Positions 51,086 through 62,394 of a stretch of 64,000 nt of DNA are shown here, piece after piece; the stretch's first letter is position 1, and every line of letters starts with the position of its first letter. Source of the DNA: Heterobilharzia americana (taxonomy: Eukaryota; Platyhelminthes; Trematoda; Strigeidida; Schistosomatidae); the NCBI GenBank assembly GCA_944470555.2, contig OX104127.1, forward strand, positions 54,406,140 through 54,470,139, given 5' to 3'. The notes beneath the pieces are model-generated. The model worked only from the letters and a program-made list of their open reading frames with translations, did not search any database and was not told the DNA's origin. The position numbers and the translations under genes were made by a program.

Positions 51086-51840
51086 GGAGACATCCACCTA
51101 CCAGCCCATCCGCCATCAGAGATCAAGCGATTCGACTCTATATAACAGCAGGAAACTACAAGTGTCAAACAACAAATATCACATGAATTTACCTGAAAAG
51201 TGGCCTCTCTATTGTAGGGCGTAAATCCCCGTGAAAGTTCATAAGAAACAACCGTTTATCAACTAAAGTGTTAATCATTTAGACCAGAGGAACAGCACTC
51301 ATCTCTACTCATGACTTTCAAAGCCCTACGCAAGATAACATAGTCGTTTTTTAGTAGACCAGAAGAGATCAGTGAGGAACAATTGAGAAGAATAAGTAAA
51401 ATGCAGGAAATAATAAATTGCACAGGTACAGGCTGAGTTATACCATACAGTCACAGTTGCTTTGCGTAATACGTTAAACGAAAGATTTTCTTGGAAGTCA
51501 ACAAGATATGATATGACTAACAAATACCACAAGCAAAACCTAATCGAAGATAGTTAACACTTGATTTACTTTCTACAGAAATATCACCAGTGAAACAGGT
51601 GTCATGGCATTTAAGCGGGTCGCACAAATCTTGGCTTGAAATTAACAGTCTAACATTTAGAAAGGTTTATATTCAGACCATTTGAGAGAGACTATTGGTC
51701 AGTAACAGACAAGAATCCATTTAATTCACAGCAATCTAACTGAGAGGTGACTGGCACAGAAATCGTCAGGTTATCAGCCTACTTGATAAAATTAGTTTTA
51801 ACAGAATAAAGTAGATAGATTATACAAAAGGAACGAAAAC
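51086..51840. other. Intergenic, no recognised feature
   Basis: Unique sequence with no clear frame or repeat. Confidence 0.4.
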
Positions 51841-51849
51841 TTCAGTAAG

Positions 51850-52690
51850 CTTTTAGAAGGCATAGGTATCTGTCAGATGGAAGATGATGCTCCACGTCTG
51901 GTTTGTAGCTACCCCAGTTTAAAGATAGAGAATGAGGCGGTGGAACACATCGACCACTTCACTTATTCAGGGAGCTGCGTCAACCAAAACGGGTTGGTTG
52001 CTGACAAAATCTCATTTTGTATACAGAAGGCTCGTTTGACATTTGCCAAATTGCATCGCTTGTGATGCCGGCGAGATATCCAACTACCTATCAAAGCACG
52101 AGTATACTGTGCTTCAGTTCATTCTGTCCTGTTATACAGCAGAGAGACAGGGCCGTCGAAAGTAGAAGACATGAAGTCGTTACAGGGTTTCAGTTACAGA
52201 TATCTTCTTGGTGGAACCACCGTGTTAGCAATAGTGAGGTTAGGTAGAGGGTACTACCCAGATCGGTCGGTGATGTTGTGAACCCTAGTCGAATGAGATA
52301 GCTTGGAAATGTTACGTAAGTTGAGCTACTGCCTGATTGATGAGCCATAATAGAGGAAGTTGGATTAGATTAGATGAGAATTCAGTGTGGTCAAACCAAG
52401 ACGAGGCACATGTGGATGAAGTCTTTTAGGTGTAGACTGCTTAGTTTGGGAATTAATGGTTGAGGACTCTTGACAACATGCATGAAAATCGATCAAAATA
52501 CCTCAGATGTATTCACTCATTGACGTCTGCTAAAGCTTGAATATTCACACTAACCTTTATCTTCAAATTGTCTATTGTCTCATACAGCTTTGTCTACTCT
52601 AATATTAGTCTTTTTTTATTCACCTGTTCCTTGTATACTAATGTTAAATATGGCGCACTGAACCGATGCACTTGAGTGCAAAGTTTTACT
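51850..52690 (+). mobile_element. LINE-B RT C-terminal half with 3' end
   Basis: Plus frames 'IENEAVEHIDHFTYSGSC' and 'WWNHRVSNSEVR' (51877-52247), the LINE-B C-terminus, and the full pyrimidine-rich 3' tail up to about 52690. Several frameshifts. Confidence 0.8.
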
Positions 52691-52977
52691 TTGGCTTTAT
52701 CGCTTCATAAAAATGACCTACTCAAACCGTCAGTAAACCACAGAAAAAATTATACTGGCTGTAGTTAAATGATGTGAAAGAGAAGTATGAGACAAGGAAT
52801 CGAGCTGACCATAAGTGAATATGAGCATTCTTCGTACCTATCAGTTACCTTATGAAGGCATCACTTAGCAGTAAAGCTTGAATTTCAGACTACCACTGTG
52901 TTGAAGCTAGTCATACTTGGAAAGTAGCTGCTTACGTCTCTTACCAATTTCCAAATAATCTTGAATAGTAAGTAGTG

Positions 52978-53490
52978 ATGGTGGATAAAGGATAGCAGTG
53001 AAATCCAGGATGTGCATTTCTTCCTATTTGGGACTCGCCAGCTGGATGTACCTGCTTCTCGGTGAGTAATGTTGTTCGGATTCAGGAGTGATAGCTTCAA
53101 ATGCCAGAGAGTTACCCACCACACCATGAAGTCACAAGAGCCACTTCTTGTGCGATGGATATATTTTTTAGTATGATTGTTTTTATATCATACCGTCGCA
53201 CAAGAAGTGACTGCCGTGACTCGGTGGTGTAGTGGATAACGCCCTAGCGTTTGAAGCAATCACTCCCAAGTCCGAACAACATCACTCACCGTGAAACAAG
53301 CACGTTCACATGGCAAGTCCCAAATAGGACGAAATGCGCATCCTGGATTCCACTACTAGCCACTATCCATCATTACTACCATTAGAGCACCGGTAATATC
53401 GAGGCATGCACACAGGATCCAATATGCCAATAAAGACCGATCAGTTCGGTTCAATCAACGACGGTATGATATAGAAACGATTATACTATA
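52978..53490. mobile_element. SINE-H head-to-head pair
   Basis: Minus copy 52978-53155 (core CTGGCGA) and full-length plus copy 53190-53490 (core ATGGCAAG) face each other across 'cttcttgtgcg...cgcacaagaag'. The plus copy is nearly identical to 35585-35875 and shares its damaged core. Confidence 0.85.
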
Positions 53491-53499
53491 ATGTTGAAT

Positions 53500-53665
53500 A
53501 GTGTTGTTGCTGGTATTATCCAACTGTTGAGTGGACCGAAATGATAGAGTTCTAGCGAGTGGGAACAACATTGTTTACTGGGAGGCAGGAACATCCAGGT
53601 GACGAATCTTAAGTAGGACGAGACGCCCATCCTGAATCCTACTTCTAGTCACACTCCATCATTAA
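53500..53665 (+). mobile_element. SINE-H fragment
   Basis: A tail-like piece in inverse orientation, then plus ribozyme remnant (GTGACGA, GAGA) and tail start. Confidence 0.6.
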
Positions 53666-53929
53666 TCTTCAATGCAAAAAAGAAGAAGAGGAAAGCCAAA
53701 CAAGTATGATTCCAAGCTATGGTGTTACATGAAACAATGAAGACCACCTCATGGCAGCAACTTTGATACAATATCTTCATTTTGTAACACTTAACACCAA
53801 CACCCTACAGGTATCACCTTTTCTTCATAACCAAAAGTAAATTATCGCAGTGATTCTCAAAACGATATTAACTCAAATCATGTCTCAAATCCATAGTCCC
53901 TTAAAACTTTCTTTTATCTTTCTTCGACA

Positions 53930-54070
53930 AACACAGAACAACTTTAAAAACCACCCTAGTAACCAATTAGATTTCCCCATTTTCACTGGAAAGGCAGATT
54001 TTCATCAAATAGAAAAGTCTAATTGGTTATTTTAGTTGTTGCTAGGATGTCCTACAAAGTCACTCGAAAA
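53930..54070. mobile_element. Short inverted-end repeat (MITE-like), copy 2
   Basis: 'aaccaattagattt' near 53970 pairs with 'aagtctaattggtt' near 54025, and outer 'ccctagtaacc' with 'gttgctagg'. The whole can fold as an imperfect hairpin. Confidence 0.6.
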
Positions 54071-54299
54071 CACAAATCACCTAAATTAAAAACATCATCA
54101 ATGTTTTGAGTGATCCGCTACAATAACACAAATTTCTCCTCTATCCACTTGATTATCTCTATCACCAATAGATTCAATCATATTAAGTATGCTGAAATAC
54201 TGATTACAATTCGAAAGGTATTTCAGTGAGTGAAGAATATTCTTCTCGATAACTTCTTATTCAAGTTCTACACTTATATGGTGTATATCGAAGAATTAT

Positions 54300-54758
54300 A
54301 CTCCACTGGTGCGTCACGAAAAGCACTTCCAACAAACTACAGATATTCATCAACAGCTGCCACCTACGCTGAATCGATACTGACACTGAAGATCAGATGA
54401 CCAGAACAATAAGAATGAGCAACAAGGAACTCACTCTGGGAACGAACCAACCAAGAAGGTATAGCTCAACAAATATGCAGGAGAAGAAAGTGGAGATGAA
54501 TTGGATTGGATATACACTGAGAAGACCGACTGGGGACATCACGTGCCAGGCCAGGCCGTCGAATGGAACCCGAAAGAGAGACGACGAGTTGGGCGTCACA
54601 GCTGAGGGTGACATGGAGGAGATGATGTGAGGAATAAATGAAAGCTTGTGAGCAGTCGTGGTGCCAGGTCCAAAATACTGTAGAGAGGAGAGTGCAATGG
54701 AGGCGTGCTACTGAATCCCTATGTTCCACTAGGAACCCAGCGGAAAAATAATCAATCA
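54300..54758 (+). mobile_element. LINE-A C-terminal fragment
   Basis: Plus strand, 'gcgtcacgaaaagcacttccaac' through 'WIGYTLRRPTGDITCQARP' (54397-54630) to 'aacccagcggaaaaataat'. 5'-truncated. Confidence 0.85.
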
Positions 54759-54759
54759 A

Positions 54760-55310
54760 AATAACATTGAGATTTGGTCTAAAAGCTTGCTAGTAATATT
54801 ATACAGTCACCCTAAACTGACTACTATTGTCAACTAATGGTGTTTGACTCCAGTTTTCAAGTAACATTATATATAAATATCTGATACGTAGCGACAAGGC
54901 AGACAATATGGGAGTTGTTTTCAACTCATGATCAGATCATTTTCAGGCACTGATTTATGCATGCACTGACATAAGAACCTGATTGCAGAAGTTCGACCTC
55001 ATACAAGAAATCTGATTGGTTCATTTATGGCTTCACTTTCTGAGGGTTTTGTGAATACATATATGTCATGTATTTGTCTAATGAAGGTTGTCGCTGTTCT
55101 TGCAGTCACAGGCCGTCTTTGTCTTCTGATTTCTCCGCGGCTCAGTGAAGCAGAAGGTAGTGAGGGAGGTCAGTTGTAAAGGTATTCGGTTTAGGTGTCT
55201 ATTGAGTCTCAGTATTCATTATACCCAAGCATGCAATTCCACCACTCGGTCACAACAGTCCTCCGTTCATTGCCACTACTAAGTATCTGTCTTCACACCC
55301 TACTTGGTTG
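54760..55310. other. Intergenic, no recognised feature
   Basis: Nothing recognised. Confidence 0.4.
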
Positions 55311-55313
55311 GTC

Positions 55314-55880
55314 TCACCTATCACGTGCTGACCGCGAAACCTGAAGATCCTAGCCTCAGTCCCTGACAAGGAGGTCATGAGTGAACACTACTAAAAAGTC
55401 TCATATTAAAATGAAGCAGCTGCCCAGTGCTCTCACGTTTCCAATGTTGCTTCAATCAATGTCAGCCCATCATGAATACTAATTTGAAGTTAATAAATCC
55501 CCAAAAACCCCCCAAATTAAATTTATCTAGTGCTCATTGGTGACCAGCTTCGAGAGGTGATTCCTGAAGTTTCGATCAGAAGTCGTGACCAGTGGAGCAA
55601 ACCTGGTGGACATGAGGATAAATACTCAAAGATTGATATTGGGTGATGGTTGTGCTACGTCGTGAACTGACAGGAGTAGCAAGTATGGATCACTGGATTT
55701 CAAATCAGTGGTTCAATGGTAACGTTCTAGTGGTGCAACCATAATGGGGTCATGGGTGTACACTGCTGATGAATTCCATCCTAGGACGAAACAGCCATCC
55801 ATTGCCCCGCCCCCCCCCCCAAGTTTCTAATGTTTCTCCATGATGAATACCAACAAGTAAATATCCACAAACCTCCAAAT
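55314..55880 (+). mobile_element. SINE-T tandem pair (375-bp spacing)
   Basis: Two SINE-T units in the same orientation. Corresponding hammerhead positions are 55391 and 55766, 375 bases apart, with the tail of the first running directly into the leader of the second. The second keeps CTGATGA, GAAA and ATC; the first is decayed. A C-run follows at about 55807-55820. Confidence 0.75.
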
Positions 55881-56389
55881 TGAATAATTCCACACTAACA
55901 AATGAAATGTATGGTAAGAGTCATCGAAAGCACAGGCAATGAAAGTATTATCCATAATTTAGGTTTAGAATATATTCTCTGAAGTTGTGTATTTCAGCTC
56001 AGTCAGTTCAGTGTGTGTCATAAATGTATTGGCTTAAATAGAAGATAATCAAGGATAGATGGTTACCACACTAGTTTGATCAGATACGATTTTGTCATAG
56101 TGAAATCAAACAATTTTAGTACACATCACTAATGCTTTTCTGGTTCCAGGTATTGGTAAAGACAATGGATCAGAATGTTGGAGTATAATGCTGGAAGTTT
56201 TTTGCACAGGTGTATTTATGAATAAGGAATTCCTATCGAAAAACATGATGCACTTTTAAGTGACATCTACTTGATCTAGACCTAGAATAGAGAAATTGAT
56301 TGATGTAGCATCGTTAGTCGAGAGATGTGAAGGAAGATTAAAAGGTAATGATGAGAGAGGTGGATAGCAGTCTGAGGAAACTTGAGTGC

Positions 56390-56960
56390 TGAGAGAGTTG
56401 CGAGGACGGTTGACACTTCCCGGCTGCCCACACTGTCGAAGGCTATTGCTTCTTAAGGTACCTGAAAGAGATTTGTATGACCACAGAGCCCATCGGATAT
56501 CTGCTTGAGGCCTGTCACACGCAGCCTTTCGTGTATGGTTATTTTGAACTTTTGTATTTTTGGGGTCGGATGGTCGAAAAGAAACGACAAATGAAACAAC
56601 ATCGCCGGCCCGGTAGACCGTGGGGTATGATGGAGTGTATTATTTTGGGGGCCGACCTTTTCTAACCCTATCCCTTCCACTGAGAAGGCAGCATGGCACT
56701 GCTGGTCATCCAAAGGAAACACCATACTGCTGTCACACTCCATCCAGTTAGCAGCAGTACGACTTCGCCCTCAGACCCCCATCATAGTGTAGTGATTTGC
56801 ACCACAACGGTAACTGCTTTTCGTTTCTGGTATGGCAGGACCTCGAGGGAACAAGTGTTCTACCAGCCTAGCTCGTTGGGTCATTGTGATATTCAAGCTC
56901 GACCACCATGTCAAGGTAGCAGGTATCGGTAGTAATGCCTGGTCTTATGTTGACTTGAGT
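56390..56960 (+). repeat. Family D repeat, copy 2
   Basis: Plus-strand copy of the repeat at 46270-46965 (shared 'ggttgacacttcccg', 'ctgctgtcacactccatccag', 'ccccatcatagtgtagt'). Ends in 'atgcctggtcttatgttgac', like the LINE-B2 end at 30388-30410. Confidence 0.65.
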
Positions 56961-57089
56961 GGATTGATGAACCCTAGAACAACAAAATATATATCCATGC
57001 ATCAATAACTAATAGGTCCATATATAAAGTCATCAAAAAACAGTCAACAAAGTCACATGGTGATAAAGGTTAGATAATCAACTGAAGAT

Positions 57090-57480
57090 CATCAAGAATT
57101 GCTTATAGGATTACAGTGTTGTAGGGAGATTACGATTAAGACAGAGATGACGCCAGAATCGCTCAATTATCAAAGTTTCTGATATGTTGAGATGGCGAAT
57201 ACGCATTCACTTCAAAATGTTTGATTTTTCTTTATCAATAACTTTGAAGGGAAATTCTAGTGAAGAATGGTGACCGAAGTCTACCAAATCTCCAAGAACC
57301 AAGCTATTAATGGATCTGCGATCACCTTTAGATAGCCCTGTAGGATAGTGTTCGGAGATGTATTTGAATAGAACACGCCTTGTGTGGTTTATGTAACCAG
57401 CTTCACAAGACCAGATTCAATTGGTAAACATAGATGGGGGCGGTTCAAAGCAGTACTTAATCCTTTTAACATCTTGAAAT
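57090..57480 (-). mobile_element. Penelope-like GIY-YIG fragment
   Basis: Minus translation of 57230-57420 reads without a stop: Cys-Glu-Ala-Gly-Tyr-Ile-Asn-His-Thr, then 'YISEHYPTGLSKGDRRSI' and '...FPFKVIDK'. This matches the conserved spacing of the Penelope endonuclease end. Stops occur outside this block. Confidence 0.7.
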
Positions 57481-58080
57481 CAGTTGTTGACTGGAAAAGA
57501 CAATCCAAAGCTATGCGGAAAAGAAGGTCCTCTTCACTGCTTTCCACAACTGACTGCTAAGTATTACTGAATCTTGAATCCAATATTCATAAAGTGTCTT
57601 CTTTGGAACAGTAGGGGTTCTTTCCCTGAACGCATATAATAACGAAAACGTTTTAAATTTTCTGCTGGTCAACAACCGACTTACCAAGTACAGATTTTCG
57701 TACATATAAGGCAGGCGAATTCATTGATGTGTTTACATGAAAAATATCACCTCTAAAATTATTATACAGTTCTCCAAACAACTTCATAATTCGTTTTACT
57801 ATCAAATCTATCATATCTTTATTTCAGCTATCAACTTCAAATCTTAAACAGTCAACAACAAAAAGAATCCACTCACGTTACGTAATCATGTTTGTCAAAC
57901 ACAATGACACCTAGGACTTCATCTGATCATAAAATAACAATGTTATGAATATCCCAGTGATTTTTAATTACTTGGTATTCCTTCGACGTCATTTTAGTCT
58001 TGCGAATAATATCATAAACAAACATTCAGACCATAGTTGTAATGAATGTCCTAGGAAACGTTGATTGCTTAGTGAGATTT
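57481..58080. other. No recognised feature
   Basis: A 64-codon minus frame at 57511-57705 may be an extension of the Penelope remnant; not supported. Confidence 0.35.
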
Positions 58081-58082
58081 AT

Positions 58083-59645
58083 GAATATTATTTGTCCCTT
58101 TGGTTCCTAGTCGAACACGTCGTCATTTCACCCTGTTCTCTGCAGTCTTTTCAACCTCGCCCCATGAATGCCTACAAGCCCTCATTCCTTCCTCACACCA
58201 TCTCCTCTATGTCACCCCCGCTTCGGATACCCAACTCGTCGTTTCCACTTTGAATTCCACTCGAGGGCCTGGCCTGGCACGTGATGTCCCCAGTCGGCTT
58301 TCTCAGTGTATATCCAATCCATCTCCAATTCCTTCTGTATATTTGTTGAGTGATAGGTTCTTGCCTCGTTGGTTCGTTGCCAGCCAGCCAGCTAGCCAGC
58401 CAGACACAGTTCCTCCTTGCTTATTCTTATCATTCTAACCATCTGATCTCAGCTTCAGTAACGAGCCAGTGTAGGCAGTTGTTGATGAATATTTGTAGTT
58501 TGTTGGGTGTGCTTTTCGTAATGCGCCAACTCTCTGAACCATATAGAAGCACTGACTTGCAGAATTGGTGTTGAAAATCCGGATGTTATTCACGCTTTAT
58601 GCTGAGTGCAGATCTTCACACTGATTTCAAGTTTATGAATGCCTGTCTTGCTGTCTTTCCGATCCTCGCTGCTTTGACGTCCTCGTCTATGCCTGTGCCA
58701 CCTGCAGTTGAAACGATGCTGCCTGCCTAGGTAGATGTAGGTGAAAGAGGCTACTTTATTTCAGTTTTTCCCGTTGATGGTGATTGGAGCTTGTCGTTGT
58801 TGATGGCGTTGGTTGGGTATCTTCATTGCTTCTGTTTTCTCTACGTTCACTTGAAGTCCCGTCTTCGCTGCCCTGCCTCTTCTGTCAACTTATTATTTTT
58901 ACCTGTAGATCTTCGAGTTTGTGTGACATTAGACATAAATCATCATCGGAGAAATTCAAATCTCCTAGGATCTTTTCCCCGTTCAAAAAGCATATACCCC
59001 TCTTCTCGCTCCTCACGGTTTGTTGCATGATCCAGTCCACCACAACCAGAAAGATCATGGGTGATGGTAGACAGCCATGTCTTACTCCTGCCTTTATTGA
59101 GCTTCCCATTGTGAATTACTTGGCATTTGGCGTCTTCATATAGTTGCTGAATGAGGCTGATAAACGTTTATGGTACTCCGTAGTATTGAGGCAGCTGCCT
59201 GGCAAATTACTTCTCGGTCGACGCTGTCAAAGGCCTTTTCAAAGTCGATGAAGTTGAGGTAGAGGGTTGACTGCCATTCTATACTCTGTCCTATGATGAT
59301 GCGAAGCGTTGCAACTTGATCCGTACATGATTTGTACTTCCTGAAGCCAGCCGGCCAGTTCCGGTCGTAGTTTTGAATCCAGCGCATCTTTTAGTCTCTC
59401 CAGGATGATGTGGCATAATATTTTGCTTGGGGTGGACAGGAGTGGAGCGTGATTCCGCGTTAGTTCTTGCAAAGACCTAGGACGCCCTTCTTCGGGAGTT
59501 TGACAAGGTAACCATTCTTCCAATCGCCAGGTACTTTGCCTTCCTTCCAGACCTCCTACGATAGTGGTGTGAGCATGTCGGCTGTTGTCTTTGCGTATGT
59601 TCTCAGTACTTCTGGCGTGATTCCATCTGGTCCTGCTGATTTATT
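58083..59645 (-). mobile_element. LINE-A copy, FSDD subfamily
   Basis: Minus strand from the TATT tail to the RT fingers: 'IDFEKAFDSVDREVICQA' (59136-59387), palm Phe-Ser-Asp-Asp-Asp near 58940, C-terminus with 'RSTDLQN'. Linker 'PSGPDGITPEVL' reaches about 59645. Frames broken. Confidence 0.87.
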
Positions 59646-61760
59646 GTAGGACTTCAAAAATTTCAAAGTGACCTATGAGAACAAAAATGATGAGCTAATC
59701 TACAGAGAACTGTGAATAAGTTAACAGATAGACTTTGCAGCTTTAAAATGACCATGATATAAAATCGACGTTGGTCTATTGGAGGCACCCCAGCATTCTT
59801 ATAATGAATGACATCACCAATTCTTAAGATCAAAAGAACTCCTTGAGGATAAGCTGGTAAACAAATCTTTTGAACATTAAACCCCATTGTAGCTTATGAG
59901 GTTACGACAGACTTCCTAACGAAAACCAAACATTGTCTGAATGCAAGTCAGTAGTCGGGGTATATATGGAGCGAATCTGGATAAGCATATTTATATATCA
60001 AAATGCATATAACCAGTGTATGTTGAGAGGTAGGAAGAAGTCATAGGCAATTACAAGCGATGAATAAACATTCTGCTGAGCAAAAGATGACTTGGCCGTA
60101 TCATTAGTAAGACGAGATAGAAGTAGGCGGGCTTAAACATATTGTGCAAAATTGATATTTCATTAGGTTATATTTCATCAGTAATATACAAACCGTCATA
60201 ACAAACGGCCCTTCCGCGAGTCACTCATACCCTACCACATAAGCTCGTATGAGACTGTTTTATTATATATCATGATAGTGGAAATTGCAGGGAACATAAT
60301 GTCCGTAACAGGAACAGCGAAGTCTGTTGTAACTGTAGTCAAAAAGAATGAGAGCCACAATTAATCAATTATGAATGTCCTACTCTGTTCTCATTTCCTA
60401 ACATCCTGATTAGGCTGTCTACACTTTAAGGCCTTGTACACTTCCCGTATATTTCGCTAAATACTAATCAATGCGTAATGGAGGTTATCCATCTACCTTC
60501 ATCTCCTCCTTCAGTGAGCTGGTGGGACGTTAGCAGCTGTAGGAACAACTTAGCACCAGCATCAAGTATTTCTCTCAGTTCACTAATCATAAAAACTAAT
60601 ATGAAACCCAAACCAAGGGTAACACTAGAATGATCGCTCAGACCTTCATCCCAGAAACATAACAAAATCCAAGTAGAGAACGATGCTAAACAAGAAAATT
60701 ATGACCAGACACATTCCGTGTGCTGTTAGCAGCAAGCAACTTGCCGATACTTCCCAATCGCTATCAACAGAAGTTGATGTCTATATGAGATTCCTAAAGA
60801 AGATAGGGTTCAAGAAATGTTTACCTCAGGCCGATTACATACCGTTTTTAGAAGTTTCCATCCACACTTTACTGTATGGCATACATAACTGAAGAAAAGC
60901 CTATACCACCTACATTCAAATGGCGCTTGGCAATGAGTGTGCTATATTTAGGATGGCATCTTTCTAACCACTCTTCGCAATAAGAGAAAGGCATTATCAG
61001 CTTAAAATGGTTGTTATCCCCGATTAACACCTAACAACTGTCAAACTATGGTACAAACAGGAGTATAAATTCACCGTTGAATCCTTACGACAATGAAAAC
61101 TATCTGGACTGACATTAACTGTTTTTTGTCTTACTCAACAGATCTATCTGGAATGATAGGACTTCAAGAAACAGTCATATCAAGCAGCATCACCGATCTA
61201 TTCATTCGGGGTAGTCGAATCTAACAACTAAATCACCATTACAGCTATCAGTCGGGAAACCATACAATGGATTTCAATTAGTATTACTAGCTCTAATATA
61301 CACAAAAACGAGGTTATATGAAGGGAAAATGATGAAATTAGCTCACAGCCCATAACTTAGCCATTAGTAGACAGATAAGTTAGCATTCTTCTCCTAAAAC
61401 AACTCCTTCACCTCTGACTAACAAATAAATAAACTGCACTTTTTACTATATAACGTTTTTTAATTTATCGTTTGTTATCCAGTACTCATACGCAGGTAAG
61501 GTGCTGATTATTTTGGTACTGGCGCACGCTGATTTACGTAAGGCTGGTAGTGACACAACCAGACTTTCACATATTCATCTTTTACCTGTAATAGGAGTAC
61601 ATAATGAACACAACTAACCTAGGAATCATCGGTAACCTGGGCAATCTTAAAAAAAATAAAAGGCCCTTCAGTCTTTATCTGTTCTCTTTAAGAATGGTCC
61701 AGAGAATGCCGGGAAAAGTCTATTATTTTTCAGCAAGAACCGTGATATTATGTAAATGAG
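59646..61760. other. Unexplained 2.1-kb stretch
   Basis: Holds frames of 60-75 codons only (for example 59663-59887 minus, 60683-60892 plus). The plus frame at 60683 continues with broken coding-like sequence to about 61200, but no family could be named. No SINE or LINE-A/B match was noticed. Confidence 0.35.
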
Positions 61761-61764
61761 TTGT

Positions 61765-62350
61765 TCATTATTGAAGCTATGTAGTTAGCGCTATAGTAAT
61801 ACTACAGTTTTGAATTTCTTGCTTGTGCAATGTAATGCAGTTCCGATGAAGCTTTTTGCTAACTAATTGGTTTTTAACTGACAGTTTGGTATTTCCGACC
61901 GTCCGTACATTACCTTTCCCCACCGATAGCTCTACTTCGACGTAGTGGCCAGGGTTAGATATCACAACAATCCACACTGGCAGCAACCCTTGTTTGCTCG
62001 AGGTTGTACTATGTCCAAAAAGTCTGTTGCATGCTGGTAAGATGAAAAGTAGTAACCTATATAGTATAAACTGCTACGTTATGATAGGGTTCCGAGGGCG
62101 AAGCCGTACAGATGGCTAGATGGGGTGTGACAGCAGTAAGGTATTTCCTGCAGACGATCAGCAGTACTAGGCTGTTACCTTCGAAGTGCGAAGTGGGGTT
62201 AGAATAGGTTGGCTCCAGAAATGACACTCCTGCCTGCCCTATGGTCTTTCGGTACCGATGGTAACGGTTTTTCCTATCCGGTGTTAGAATAACAAAATCG
62301 CAAATCAACAATCCTTAAAAGGCTTTGTTTCTGAGCCTTACTGGGGGCAG
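61765..62350 (-). repeat. Family D repeat, copy 3
   Basis: Diverged minus copy: 'ggtgtgacagcagtaag', 'cataacgtagcagttta' and 'ccactacgtcgaagtag' match copies 1 and 2. It abuts the LINE-B start at about 62395. Confidence 0.6.
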
Positions 62351-62394
62351 AAAACAGGCAGCGGCTAAAAATGTGCGTTTTCGATTAGTATATG

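Noticed and set aside
60683..60892. Host gene exon
   Set aside because: No clear splice sites and no family match; in-frame stops follow soon after.
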